From Stenopsyche tienmushanensis (lineage: Eukaryota > Arthropoda > Insecta > Trichoptera > Stenopsychidae), in contig WACJ01000365.1 in assembly GCA_008973525.1 (NCBI GenBank), positions 124,001-188,000 of the forward strand: DNA of 64,000 bases. The letters run 5' to 3'. Below, one piece after another: positions 12,560 through 24,350 of this stretch; position 1 is the first letter of the stretch; every line of letters begins with the position of its first letter. Position numbers and translations under genes: made by a program. The notes beneath the pieces are model-generated. The model did no database searches. It had not been told where the DNA came from and saw only the letters and a list, made by a program, of their open reading frames with translations.

Positions 12560-12790
12560 TGTAAGTTAGCCTCTGAGTACAGATGGCACGCATTTATCCC
12601 CGAAAATGCCGCAATAAGTCCTAAAAGGGGAACAAAGTGACCACAAAGTTTGTGTCCAACCGGTCCACTTTTCGGGCCGCTGACGAATTAGCGATTGGAC
12701 GCCATACCTAAACATGTCTACATAACGATTATGAACTCTCACTATAAAACGAAGCAACAATTGAAGACTCTAAGTACCTTTGTCAATTTC
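12560..12790 (-). mobile_element. R1-clade LINE 3'-end fragment
   Basis: The - strand encodes EKWTGWTQTLWSLCSPFRTY, a decayed form of the LDRLDT.TLWPLPLIL segment of the LINE at 36771. The same stretch recurs at 38760-38910. Confidence 0.55.
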
Positions 12791-13089
12791 AAATAGTCGA
12801 ACTTGCAAAATTTTGCACAGAACCATTCTGAATCGCGATCGATCTTTGTCTAACTGAAAATCCGAATCTTCATGTGTAACTATGTAATAAATAATGACTC
12901 TGAAGATGTATGAAATATTATGACGATGCATTAGGTAAACCCAAATGCAATTTTAGACGTATGTTAATATTTTTGTAAATACTATCCGATGCTTTGAGTT
13001 ATAAAATATCCCTAATCGCAAATCTAGGAGATAGTGGGAGAGGTGTGTCCGCCGGAACAACATTTGCGGAGTTGCATGCCGCGATATTT

Positions 13090-13355
13090 ACGCAATTGTC
13101 ATATTTACCTTTCCCTACCGGTGATGTATTTACTACACCTCGACTCTAATAATGGGAATATCTATACGAAATATAATAGATACGGACTTCAGAATTTTTA
13201 TATTCCTCCGTGATATAATTACGAATCACATCAAAGCATTATAGTGTATAAGTATTCATCTGCGGCGAGGGAAATAAATAATTTGTCGGGATATCGGGAA
13301 TTTTGCGAATTTTAGTCCGTGTCTCGGCAGAAAGGAATTTTATCAGTCTTCGGTT
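13090..13355 (+). repeat. family A repeat, copy 5 (5'-truncated)
   Basis: Starts inside the family (tttccctaccggtgatgtat) and runs through aataatttgtcgggatatcg to cagaaaggaattttatcagt, the same continuation as at 46760-46805. A family C fragment follows at once. Confidence 0.75.
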
Positions 13356-13359
13356 ATCA

Positions 13360-13645
13360 GTCAGTTATGCGTACATCGTACAATTGTATAGATCGTTAAC
13401 CCAAATTTATCGACTAATAATGAAATGTGAATGATATAATGGATCAAGTGTATTGTTTATGTTTACTTTAAGAAATTACCGAATATTGTGTGCTATCGAC
13501 AGTGTTTATTTATTTATGTACAAGCTTCATACACGCTGCGTCGGTCCCGACAGATAAGTGGATTTGTAAGGATGACAAGTGGCGGACACACAAATATAGC
13601 ATCTAAGATTATGATAATTTTAAATTAGTTTACTACTCAAATTAG
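13360..13645 (+). repeat. family C repeat, 5'-truncated copy
   Basis: Starts at gcgtacatcgtacaattgta and shares the 3' end (cttcatacacgctgcgtcgg, catctaagattatgataatt). Confidence 0.75.
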
Positions 13646-14774
13646 TTACATCTTACATATTAACCAGTTTGGGCATCTTCGAATTATTATCTGTTACAGT
13701 AAATGGAACATTTTTTAAAGGGAAAAAAATCATCGAATTTTATTAAAAAAAGGGTATTTTCAAATTAATAGAAGGAACAAAGCTATAGATAATAACGATA
13801 ACAACGAGCGACAATACTGAGTTCACCTATTATATAAAAACACAACGTACTTGGAACGATTTTCGAAATAACGCCATGAAATATGACACCTTTTTGTTTG
13901 ACAAGTACGTGTTATTGTCGGTTCCCTTATCGCAGTGTCATTTTATTGACACTGGATACTCATTTGTAATTGTCAGATCGAATTTACCTAAATATTATAC
14001 ACGGATGGCCGATTTGTAGCTACTGTTTGCTCTGGACTCGTGTCAAACCTATGGGATTATGGCGAATTCAACGATGCAGAATTAATGCAATCCATTATTA
14101 AATATCGAAATAGTATTATTGCATCAATGCAATATGACGAACGTAATGCAACGCAACTCTTTTAACTATTTGGCTGCTACGGTGTATTTTGATAAATGGA
14201 AATCGACGATATATCGTTTCTTAGCACTCTATGGAGCTCTAAAGCAAATGTGTCCAGTAAGCTTTATCTGTTCAAAAACAATTCTTTTAACAGCCATTTT
14301 ATAATTAGTTTCTAATCAAACTGTTGAATTTAAACGATCCAATCATTCTTCTTTCATTGAATATAGCTTATTCTCTACAAAAATGAGCCATTCTCTATTT
14401 CCTATTTAATTACTTCTACAATGTAATGATAGTGTCTTCGAACATTTTGCCGTGTACTACTTCATAGTTTTATCTTGCATAATTACAATAATACATTTGC
14501 ATGCGAATAAACGACCTATAACAACAGGAGCCATAAAGTGTGCTAGTTTAACAATAAAACTGAGTGAAATGACTCAGTACCCGTTTTGAGTACAAATTTA
14601 TCACTTAATACTATGGAAAATATGCAAATATACGTATGCCAATTTTCATACGTTGAAAATATTATTGATAAATGTAAATGGTATCGGTTGAATATTAGGT
14701 CGAATCATAAATACTTGCCGTTTTTTTTTTCAAACATTTATTTTGCTTTAACAAAATAACAAAGTACACTTTTT
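13646..14774. other. no supported feature
   Basis: AT-rich, one motif-free 61-codon ORF at 14119-14304. Confidence 0.55.
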
Positions 14775-15140
14775 TGTTAGGACGTATATATACGTCTCGC
14801 CCACCTGGCGTGACTTCATATTATTAATGTATTAAAAAAAAACAATGAAATAGGTATTTTTTTATTCATTTAGATACATAAAAATATAGAGAAGTTAACA
14901 AATACATAACAATAAACAAAAACATATAAAGAAAATGAAAACATAGAGTTTAAAAAAATAAAATTTTCTCTTTTTTTTTGTGACTATCTTAAATTCATGT
15001 CAAAACATGTATCGACATCTTACACATTCGTTAAATAAAAAATGTCCCGCGTGCTTTAGGATTCAACATATATTTCGAGGACGTATATATACGTCCTAAC
15101 CAATTTCGATGCATTTTACGTTGGACGTATATATACGTCC
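14775..15140. repeat. three GGACGTATATATACGTCC palindromes
   Basis: Perfect palindromes at 14781-14796 (16 bp), 15078-15097 (20 bp) and 15123-15140 (18 bp). The first and second also form an inverted pair at a larger scale (gttaggacg...tctcg against cgagg...cctaac), so 14775-15105 could be a foldback or MITE. The third is followed by cgcccgcttaa. Confidence 0.7.
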
Positions 15141-16089
15141 CGCCCGCTTAACATGTTGAAAACAAATCTGTGCATGCAAATCTCTCGTATATTGGAACCA
15201 ATGTCGCAAAAACATCTCAACGTCTATTTTTCATACGAAACTTAAGATTTGTATGCAATAGTTGATATTTAAAAAACGATTTTTTCCTCCGGTACTCCTA
15301 ATATAAGGTATATCATATGAAACTATTAATAATTGCACAGTGACCTCTCTTTTTAGTCTATGTTATGGCATTGTCCCACTTAAAAATGGATCATCGATTG
15401 TTAGAACCCTTGCATTTTTGCACGTTTATTGCGAAACGAGTCGAACTCTTTCGTTTAAAAGTCTCCACTCGTTTAAATTGGATAAATAATTGATGAATAA
15501 ACGACTTTTGTATTATATTCAGGATGCACCAGATCAAGTGTTACAAAATCCAGTCCATTTACGACTATAGGAATCGCTGTGTTCACACAAATTCAACTGA
15601 AATGCCATGCCATGGTCTCCCGTCTTTAATTGGCGTCTTCTTCCTACTGTACGCATCAAAAGCGAGATTGTTGTCTCGTTAAAAAGGGCAAAATTTGACG
15701 TCGTCATGCTTCTTCCATCTCACGTTTCACGGTCGTTATTACTTCACCTACGTTTAATAGAAGTCAATTTAGCGACGAATTCACCTTACAAATTGACTCA
15801 ATCACTCCAAATGAAATTTGGCAACGCAACGTACGCCCGAAGATGCCATTAGCTTGGCGATATTCTTCGGCATCATCAATTATGTCGAAATATGCATATC
15901 CTCGCCTCCTATCATGCTGGATAAATAAATAAATAAATGATTTCGTTCGCCCATATGCAGGAGACGGCATACATTTGCTTCATAGATGCTCTTTATTGTA
16001 TATACATACAGCTCATCTTAACGCGCAAATAATGTTGATAAGCGAAATAGAACAGAAAATAAAAATATATACAATTTTTCACTCATATA
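15141..16089. other. no supported feature
   Basis: Overlapping ORFs at 15607 (+) and 15764 (-) have no motif. An ataa-type microsatellite (aataaataaataaatga) at about 15920. Confidence 0.55.
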
Positions 16090-16360
16090 TTCCCGACAAA
16101 TTATTTATTTCCGTCGCTGCTGATGAATACTTATATACTATAATGCTTTGATGTGATTCGTAATTATATCACGGAGGAATACACAAATTCTGAAGCCCGT
16201 ATCTATTATATTTCATATCGATACTCCCATTATTAGAGTCGATGTGTAGTAAATACATCACCGGAAGAGAAAGGTTAATGTAACAATTTGAAAAACATAT
16301 ATGTACTGTATAAATATACATACATAGATTAGACAGTTACTGCCCCTAGGCGTCGCATAT
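16090..16360 (-). repeat. family A repeat, copy 6
   Basis: Reverse orientation, from cccgacaaattatttatttc to gttactgcccctaggcgtcg, where it breaks off. Confidence 0.75.
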
Positions 16361-16538
16361 GCTATCAACAGTGCTTATTTACAATTGACTTTGCCTCTAA
16401 TTGAAGATTGTCTTACGCTAATAGGAGCTGATTGAAAGTAATCGATGCAAAGCGATTATGCCATAAACGACTTTATCGATTTTGAATTTGCTCACTCCTC
16501 AAAAGGTTAAAAGTCAAGTACAAAATATTTTGCTGACG

Positions 16539-16580
16539 TTTGGCAGACGATTAACATGCCAGTGTTAATCGCCTGCCAAA
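16539..16580. repeat. 18-bp inverted repeat with 6-base loop
   Basis: Arms tttggcagacgattaaca and tgttaatcgcctgccaaa pair at 17 of 18 positions around tgccag. Confidence 0.85.
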
Positions 16581-16884
16581 TCATATTAGCCGTGGACAGG
16601 ACACTTGACAAGGTAAAATACGGAATCTCTTTCCCGTGTCTTTTCTCATTAGTTTGAGATGGATGGTTTTAATAGATAAACATTTTCCAATTTTGTCTCT
16701 CCTGACAGTGATCCGTAATTAAGTTCACGGTCTTTCAGAGAAAATGCGAGACCCTAGGTAAATAATCATTTTTAATTTCGTTCTTCTTTGCCTTCCCTAA
16801 TATTTTTGTCAAGCTTGCTGAAAATAGGACATCGGACACATCAATATGATTCAATTTTGGTTGCAAAAAGTCACTCAATATTGA

Positions 16885-17150
16885 TTGGTATTGGAGCAAG
16901 AGCGATTTATCATCCCCACGTAGTAGCGACATCTTCCATTTCTCTTCAGGTGCTTACCGACCGATCGCTTCTTGCGCGTGCATCGTTACTGGTTGGGTAG
17001 TGACGCGCAGGAAGCGGGAGTCGGTTGGCCTTGGCTGTGGGAGTTTGTCCCTCCTGCAGCCAGATCTCTCTCTATCTGTAGTGCGGAATAAATAGTTATC
17101 TTGCGAAGAGAGTCTTTCCATTCGACGCCCTTCGTATTCCCATGATCAAG
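16885..17150 (+). repeat. family B LTR fragment, sense orientation
   Basis: Reads gagcgatttatcatccccac, ttccatttctcttcaggtgc, cgcgcaggaagcgggagtcg and a polyadenylation-like ggaataaatag. The central part of the LTR is deleted. Confidence 0.7.
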
Positions 17151-17554
17151 CTATGTTGTTCGAACCTATTAAGTCTTGTTTTTTTTTAAATATTAGTGTT
17201 ATTTTAATTTTACCTCATATGTCCATATATTCTTTTGTCACCTAATCGCAGTTGTTCCACTTCCATTCCACTTATATTATTCCGCTTGAATCCTATTTTT
17301 AATGTGTTTTATAATAAAAGAGGCAAGGTACTTAATACTAGAAAACTAATGGTAGTCGTTTCGACTAATATGTATTATTATTAGTATTTGTTTAATGGAA
17401 TCAATCTATCAACTGGCTTGTGTACCATGAACGATCATTTGATTGGTGGTGGATCTTTTTTGAAATTCTTGTACCTGAGACCTTATCTCTGGATCTCAAG
17501 TACGCCTTCCTTGCAATTGTATATGTCTATTAATCAACTGGTTTAGACAATTTC
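17151..17554. other. no supported feature
   Basis: AT-rich gap between the LTR fragment and mariner M1. Confidence 0.5.
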
Positions 17555-18215
17555 TTTCGCAATTAATAGAAGAGCTTGTCATGGAATATCATGAATATCT
17601 TCTAGAAGAAAAAGACATGCTAGATACATTTTTACTGAGAAAATCTGAGACATCCAGAACATTCTGTAGTTGGGGCACCAGATTCTGTAGCTCTTTTTAG
17701 ATTGTCTTTTTGATTCCGGAGTGTAGTGACACACCCACGCCTCATCCCCCATCACGATAAAGTCTAGAAAAGCTACTCCCCCATGTAAAAAAACGATCCA
17801 AAAATTCACGAGCGATAGTCACGCGATTTTGATGGTGCTCCGTTGTGGGCATTCTGGGAAGCCATGGAGTACACAACTTCTTATAACCAAATTTTTTCGA
17901 CACAATATCACCCAGGAGGCTTTGAGAAATGTCAGGAAATTAATCGTTAAGGCCATAAAGCGTCACACGGTGATTATTTCGCCCCTATTCTTCAATTATT
18001 TACACAAGTTCGTCAAAAATCACTGATGATTAAGTGTTATTATTCTGGAAATCACTGATGATTAGGTATTAATATTCGCGGCGGTATTATTCTGGAAAGT
18101 CAAAAAACAGATGTCCGCGTGAATATCGCATGGACTGGAGGTGGCGGGAGCGCGCGACGACCTCTCCATCGGAAGAATTTACTGTGACCGAACAAAATGG
18201 CCGACAAACACGCGG
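17555..18215 (-). mobile_element. mariner M1 long fragment
   Basis: The - strand runs from the leader (gtcccgcgtgtttgtcggcc at about 18213) and start ATG to a transposase piece at 17809-17579 containing FLDFIVMGDEAWVCHYTPES, with the first catalytic Asp in GDE. A local duplication of aatcactgatgatta (about 18018 and 18051) breaks the frame. The second half of the catalytic domain is absent. Confidence 0.75.
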
Positions 18216-19129
18216 GACTTAAGAAACTGACTTAAATATTTTTGGACACGCCCCTATGCCGTCAATTTCAACTAGATCTAATGATTGGGCCAATATTGGA
18301 TGTCAAAATCTACATAATAATTTAAGGGCTCGCCAGATATTCATAATCATTCATGGCCTGCCTCCACATTCCACATTCCTGGTTGATTGATAAGCTCAAC
18401 CATTCATCAATGAGTTCTAAACAGCATCACTCAAAATCATCAATTAGATTTGATTGGAATAATAATGGATGAAAAATGTATCCATATAACAATGCAAAAG
18501 TCTCGCAAATGCAACACTGTCATAACGGAAATGCATATTTCAATTGAAATGTAGACTTCATTGTCACTTAGACTTACAAGTAGTGTATGGTTCCACGACA
18601 TCCAATTGCCAGCACTAGCTTGTAAACATCCGCCTTCCGCTAATTTTTATCTCGAATCCAATAACGGTCTCAATTGAGAAACAAAACGATGAGAATGAGA
18701 GACCAAGTCGTGGCCAGATTTGTTAGCCCAAATTGGGCTTCCCGCATGTTTTGATTGGAGGCATTGAAAGGGTCAAAACGGTGCTTTTCGCGCGAAAGCA
18801 ATAAATTTCAATACGCCCCTATGCTGGATGTTTGTCTGTCTGTCCGAGCATAATCATCACTTCCACGTCCAATTACTAAAATCGCTCGACGATAAATTGA
18901 CATATTTAAGCGCTGTCGTCCCGTGGCGAACTGCATTTCCACCGCTTATTTGACGCCAATGATAGCGCTTTGGCGTGCTTGCTACCATCATAATTTGCTG
19001 CGAAAATACTAGCTTCCCTGGACAGAATAAAATATTAAATTGCTAGCGTGTAGGACAATGCAACCTGATGATAGAGTGGTTCATATGAATTACTGTTCGA
19101 TGTGGACTTGCATTTTAGATCCATTATCG
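18216..19129. other. no supported feature
   Basis: Near-average composition, no ORF of 60 codons, no repeat recognised. Confidence 0.55.
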
Positions 19130-19220
19130 AACTGTTCCGTCATTATCATTTTTGCTATACAATGGAAATTGCCAGCTAAAAATGAAGCTGTGTTTGTGTA
19201 GTATATAATAAAATAGGCCC
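19130..19220 (+). repeat. family G repeat, copy 3
   Basis: aatggaaattgccagctaaaa followed by gaagctgtgtttgtg and atataataaaatagg. Confidence 0.55.
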
Positions 19221-19494
19221 GCGTATAAGGATTGCTTTGTGTCACGTATACACACAGTTACCGACGACGAGTAGTTCCTAGTTCCTAAACAGATACGCAT
19301 CCGATGTTTGATGTTCGCTGAAAATATTTTTCTTCGGTTCTTTAGTTCCTTCATTGTGTCAGTGGTCCGAAATTCGGACGGGTTAGACACGGAGTAAAAT
19401 TAGAATATTCAGCTAGCTTCCCCCCGCGCTCAGAGCGCAAGTGACCGCAAGAAGTGGAGAAGGAGCATGTCCTTGCTGACATGGAATTTTTATT

Positions 19495-20145
19495 TCATGG
19501 TTTTGCACCATGAATAGGGTGATCAATCACACAGCTCGGGTCAGAGGAAGCTCCCCATGTTGTTGTCATATTCGTCTCTAAAATTATGCTTACGCTGTAC
19601 GAATGAAGTGCTTTTAGATTCACAATAATTTTCCATATGCAAGAAATGATTTGGGCGTGAGTAGCCCACATACAGCTATCCATGTAAGAAGCATGCACGC
19701 ATACCCTGTGTGTTTCTGTTCTTTGTTGATGCTCGCACCGGAAAATGCACACGTTTCAATTCGAATAGCATATCTTAAATAGAATAGTTAAAATAGCCAA
19801 TTCAAATATATTTTTTATATAGAATGATAAGCTTAATGTTGTCCTTATTTTTTGTTCGTGTGTTTAGGTGTCATTTAATCAATGCCATTACATACAATTT
19901 ATGCCAAAACGTAACTTTTTAAATTTTATTACGCTGATACACGTACCACATTTTGGAAACCACCGTTTTGTTTAAATATATCGATGGAGTAAGCTCTTTT
20001 GTAGGCACCATTAAAATTTCGTTCCACTCTATTAGCTGGTTCAAGAGTTATAACAATTTTTCACGAATTTCATGAATTTCTTACGAAATCTCCCGTACTT
20101 TAGGCGAAGCTTAGCGCGGAATACCCGAACTGTAAATTGTTAATG
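19495..20145 (+). repeat. family E repeat, longest copy
   Basis: 19840-20145 matches 27480-27775 (atgttgtcctt.ttttgttc, acgctgatac..gtaccaca, ggcgaagcttagc). 19640-19770 matches the reverse strand of 39840-39990 (gaagcatgcacgcataccct). It ends cccgaactgtaaattgttaa, so a TTAA target is possible, but no opposite end was recognised. Confidence 0.65.
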
Positions 20146-20442
20146 TTTTTTTAAATGTTGATGATGTTTTAGTCAGCATGGGACTAAATCCAGAATGATT
20201 GGAAGCAGAATTACTGACTGTAAATAATTTGGGCGATGTTCTTATAAGCAAGCTAAAAATAAAATACGATAATAATCAGCTTTAAAGGCTCAACAAAATT
20301 TCAAAAATATTCACATGCAATACAAATAAATTCATAAAGATGTGACTTAAAATAAAAGACAAATATTAGTCACAAGCCAAGCCAAGACCAAATATATTTT
20401 TAGTATGGAATATCATCTTTAATTCGTTTGTGACATCGATGT

Positions 20443-20690
20443 TTAAAGCGTACGGCTCGATTTACGCGGTTTTTTCATTATCCTGTAGCCCACCTCGCTG
20501 ATTTGGCACTCGGATATATCGACCGATTTAAATTCACATTCCATTTCTTCACAAGGAAACAAACCCAAGAACGCCTTATGCCAAGGACTGGTAACATATT
20601 CAGTTGCCGACTTAGGAGGTTCACTCTGCACAAACAGACTATTAATAATCGAGTCGCATATTATAATCAAGCGGATACCGTTATACACTG
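20443..20690 (-). CDS. unassigned ORF, possible terminal exon
   Basis: I do not recognise the family. The - strand reads SEPPKSATEYVTSPWHKAFL, GLFPCEEMECEFKSVDISEC, QISEVGYRIMKKPRKSSRTL and a stop. Composition is balanced and protein-like, unlike most ORFs here, which are translations of AT-rich repeats. There is no ATG at the beginning; a splice acceptor-like ctgtttgtgcag lies directly before SEPPK (exon would begin at about 20629), so it could be the last exon of a gene or of an old element. No copy occurs elsewhere in the window. Confidence 0.35.
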
Positions 20691-20716
20691 ACTGGCTAGG
20701 GCATTAGTCGGGGAAA

Positions 20717-20995
20717 ATGCTAGATTTATCATTTGGTTTCTATTCTAAAATGGCCAATGTTAGTTCAATTGTGTCATTCGTCATGCTGCTGTGTATTAAC
20801 GCGGTTTGCTGTCGCTTTTATAAGCAATCATCTAGATCAGGGTTTTTAAAAGTGGTCGACATCGCTCTATCGATAGGCGCGGCTCACCGATTCCAATTAC
20901 GATGTCAGATAATCGATTTCCATGGTGTTTTTAATGTTTTAATATTGAACATGAACAGTGTTGCTCCAAATCCGAATGAAGAAAATTATAGTTGA
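20717..20995 (+). CDS. unassigned ORF with signal-peptide-like N-terminus
   Basis: 92 codons on the + strand. From the second ATG (20750) it reads MANVSSIVSFVMLLCINAVC, a charged-free hydrophobic run ending in small residues and cysteine that would serve as a secretion signal, then RFYKQSSRSGFLKVV. The rest has no known motif. It lies head-to-head with the ORF at 20443-20690, 27 bases apart. Either an orphan first exon or a chance ORF. Confidence 0.25.
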   Translation: MLDLSFGFYSKMANVSSIVSFVMLLCINAVCCRFYKQSSRSGFLKVVDIALSIGAAHRFQLRCQIIDFHGVFNVLILNMNSVAPNPNEENYS

Positions 20996-21049
20996 ATATT
21001 TCAATATATCTCTCGCGTGGTAGAAGTTAAACATCTTAGCTCCTAGGAA

Positions 21050-21205
21050 AAGTCGATTTTTTCCATTTGTTAACGAAAATTTTTAGCTAAAAGATGAAGC
21101 TGAATTTGTGTAATATATAATAAAATGGGATTGCTGCTGGTTTGGTTCCGGAGAAGGCCGAAAATCTTGCTTGGATCAACAGTGGCTTGGAGTTTCACCC
21201 GTCTC
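21050..21205 (+). repeat. family G repeat, copy 4, with longer 3' flank
   Basis: The family G core is followed by cagtggcttggagtttcac, also present after copy 1 (3428-3445), so the repeat extends beyond the core. Confidence 0.55.
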
Positions 21206-21234
21206 GTTAACCCTTTGATTAGTAAGCTAATTTA

Positions 21235-21655
21235 AAATCATCATAATCTTAGATGCTATATTTGTATGTCCGCCACTTGTCATCCTTACAAATCCACTTA
21301 TCTATCAGGACCGTCGCAGCGTGTATGAAGCTTGTACATACATCAATAAACACTGTAGATAACACTCAATATGCAGTCATTTTTTATGTAAACACAAACA
21401 ATACAATTAAAATCGATTCATTATATCATTCACATATCATTATTAGTCAATACATTTGGGCTAACGATCTATACATTCATACGATGTACGTACGATACTC
21501 TCTCCGTATCTGTTTCTCTCCAAAGTCAATGTGCAAGGCCCTATCCATATCTGTCTGTATCCGAGCTCAACGTGTAAGAATGCTATTTCCGCATCACTGG
21601 ATTTCGGACACAACATTGTGTTTTACCTCTTTTAGGGGTTAAGCCCAATTTTCTC
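21235..21655 (-). repeat. family C repeat, complete reverse copy
   Basis: Reverse orientation of 9945-10350, including tgttgtgtccgaaatccagt near its start. The 129-residue ORF on the + strand is antisense to the repeat and not a gene. Confidence 0.75.
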
Positions 21656-21839
21656 TACCGTGTCCTTTCACGTATGGTTAAATTAGTGTGAGATTATCTA
21701 AATAAGAATTTTAAGATAAGATCTATGGAATTTTTATTTTATTGTATTCACACCTAGGCTAATATATGGTCAACCCGTAGTGACATAGAAGACAAATATA
21801 AAAATAGTATAAATGACCTGTTATGATAGAGGACGGATA

Positions 21840-22690
21840 CTAAAAATAGTATCCGTTCATGGCGCATTTGGCTCCGAAACTATGGCAAAAGGCCTTCAAC
21901 GCCGAAAAGGCACCGGAGCTGGCCAACAAGTCCCTGTGGCCAAGTGGTCCAGAAAAAGGACCGCTGATACGGCACAGGAGAGCCTCTCTCTCGGCCGACA
22001 TGCCCAAACACGACCACAGATCGTTTTTAAGGTGCCTCACTGTTTTTATTTGCACTTTTAGGTTTAGTGGCATGATCCCTGCAAGGACAGGGAGGCTGTT
22101 TGTGGCATTTGTTCTGTACGCTCCAGTGAATCTTAGTAGGGGCTGCCGTTGTGCAATGTTTAGGCTTCGTCTCGTCGTCTTGTCACGTCCACGGTGTCCA
22201 AGCCTGTCCCCCATCCACCATATGTGGCAATACTCTCGTTGATGGCTTTATAGGCAATCCTGAGGTGTCTGCCCCCAAGACCCCAATCAGCACCCGCCAG
22301 TCTGGACATTTTGCCAAAAGCCTTAACCGCTTACGCCCAGGTGCGTGGATAACGCATGAGTTTGCCCTTGAGCATAACCGTTTTTGATTTTGACATTGCA
22401 AAAGTAAGTTTATTCGTCTCACTCCATGTCCAAAGTATCCTTAAGAGTATATTTGTTCTTTCATCCAGTTCTGATCTTGAATCCCCGCATGTTGTGAGAG
22501 TAAGGTCATCAGCATATGCTGTTAGTAAGCAATCCTGCGAGAGTATCAGGTCAAGGGCATCATCAAGCAGGATGTTCCAGAGCATGGGCCCCAGAACAGA
22601 TCCCTGTGGGCATCCCATTGTCAGAGATCGAGTGATAAGCTCGAACCTAAATCGAACCCAATTCTCATTCCCCATCATAAGATGTCGAAG
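21840..22690 (-). mobile_element. R1-clade LINE reverse transcriptase fragment
   Basis: 22678-22331 (-) contains the reverse transcriptase core: MGCPQGSVLGPMLWNILLDD and then the catalytic box TAYADDLTL. 22330-21840 continues with RRLNIAQR.LLRF-type and SLPVLAGIMPLNLKV segments of the thumb and C-terminal part. At least one frame change separates the halves. The 3' part ends near 21840. This is a 5'-truncated non-LTR retrotransposon. Confidence 0.88.
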
Positions 22691-23574
22691 ATAAGTTGAA
22701 TTTGATTATAATTTTATTAATTCTGATTAGAAAGATTTACCGATTCCCGAAAAAAGCCAATCATTTCAATGTTATGTTTCCTTTCGTGAAATACTCAACT
22801 TCTTCGTAAAGCACAACCCTCGACATTGAGCGAACCAAAGGCGCTTTTAACAACGTCATTGCAGGGTGTTAAATTTTAACGTCTTCCATAATATTAATTT
22901 TATACTGGCTCGTAAAATAATGCAATAAAGCATCTTGACGGCGAATTAAAATCTGAAAGACTAAACGACAGATTTATGGCGTCCGGATAATTTTATTAGA
23001 TTGGGTCGAAAAAAATATCGCTTCAGTTCTTGGCGACGTCGTTACTCATCTATCGATTATCTTATCGTTGATGACGACTTTGGCGTTTGAAGGTGTTTAT
23101 CTTCATGCTAATACATTAAGTGGAATTATGATTAAGGCCAGTGGTAGTTATGTGGGGTATTAATTACACCCCAGTTTCGCCCCGGCGGCGTTTGCCTTCA
23201 TTGTTTCAATGGTGTGATGGACGCTCATACAAGCTGGGGTATTTAGAGTATGCTTTCATATATTGTGTTAATTCATAGCTATTGTGATCATCGACGTATA
23301 TAGTTAAGGGATGTTACATATGATCGATTTTATGCACAAACTCGCAAAAGCTTTAATTGGTGAAATATTTTCTGCAAATTGCTAAATTGCAGTTGCTGTT
23401 AAAATGATAAATTATTCTTCTGATGAAGGCAATTTTGAATTCTCGAAAAATTTTGATCAACTTAATAAACAGTATGTCTGTAGAATTTAAACTGGCGTTC
23501 ATAGAATTTGATTCATCATCGGAGCTTAAGCTTTATTGAAGATCTCTAAACATTTAAGTAGTTAGCTAATTTTA
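22691..23574. other. no supported feature
   Basis: No ORF of 60 codons. ggggtgtaattaataccccac-type bases at 23155-23180 form a weak inverted repeat. Confidence 0.5.
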
Positions 23575-24350
23575 TCATCATCTTCTTAGATTTGAATATC
23601 CGCTACTTATCATCCGTACAAATCCACATCTGTCAGGACTAGGGAATCCAATCCCGGGATCCCGGTTGGTTTTAGGTGCTCATGAATCCCGGGATTAGTA
23701 AACGTAACCCCGAAAAATTCTGGATTGAAAATTTTTATCAAACAGAAATCGTACACCTCACCAACACGATAAAGACTACTAAATCAAGACATACCCGCCA
23801 AAATCTGGACGCTTGGAAACAGTGGCGTAACTACTAATTGGCGAGCTTAGGCGACACCTAGGGGCAGTAATCTATGTATACATATATTGTTCAAATTGTT
23901 ATATTAACCTTTTCTTACCGGTGATGTATTTACTACACCTCGACTCTAATAATGGAAATATATATATGAAATATGATAGATACGAGGTTCAGAATTTTTG
24001 TATTTCCTCCGTGATATAATTACGAATCACATCAAAGCCTTATAGTATATAAGTATTCATCTGCAGCGACGGAAATAAATAATTTGTCGGGAAATCATCA
24101 ATTCGAACTAGCATTTAATTAAATATCTGATGACGCTATCTTCAACGAGTGTAGAGGCTGAGCGTGCATTTTCAGCCGCAAGTTGTCTGACTTCCAAATT
24201 CCAATCTTGATTCCGGGATGGTCTAATGCAATCCCGAAATCCCGGGATCGAAATTTTGGCTCGGGATTTGATTCCCTAATCGGGACCGTCGCAACGTGTA
24301 TGAAGCTTGTATATAAATAAATGAGCCCTGTCGATAGCACACAATATTGT
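23575..24350 (-). repeat. family C repeat, split by a hAT insertion
   Basis: The part at 23575-23640 and the part at 24280-24350 are two halves of one family C copy (aatccacatctgtcaggac / ccgtcgcaacgtgtatgaag), separated by the hAT element. Confidence 0.75.
23633..24287 (+). mobile_element. hAT element inserted in a family C repeat, with target duplication
   Basis: Element 23641-24279. Its ends are inverted repeats (left agggaatccaatcccgggat; right, reversed, agggaatcaaatcccgag). It is flanked by tcaggact and tcgggacc, an imperfect 8-bp duplication; the intact family C copy at 21235-21655 reads tcaggaccgtcgcagcg across the same site, giving the empty site. Inside is a family A body and, at about 24130-24230 (+), a relic of the hAT C-terminal dimerisation domain (STSVEAERAFSAASCL). 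No complete transposase is present, so it is non-autonomous or decayed. Confidence 0.8.

Noticed and set aside
16539..16580. microRNA precursor
   Set aside because: The stem is only 18 bp with a 6-base loop, shorter than animal precursors.
17829..18026. 65-codon + strand ORF, with relative at 45285-45584
   Set aside because: Antisense shadow of mariner M1 transposase sequence, which explains the similarity.
21253..21642. 129-codon + strand ORF
   Set aside because: Antisense to family C; its reading frame is not kept in the other copies.
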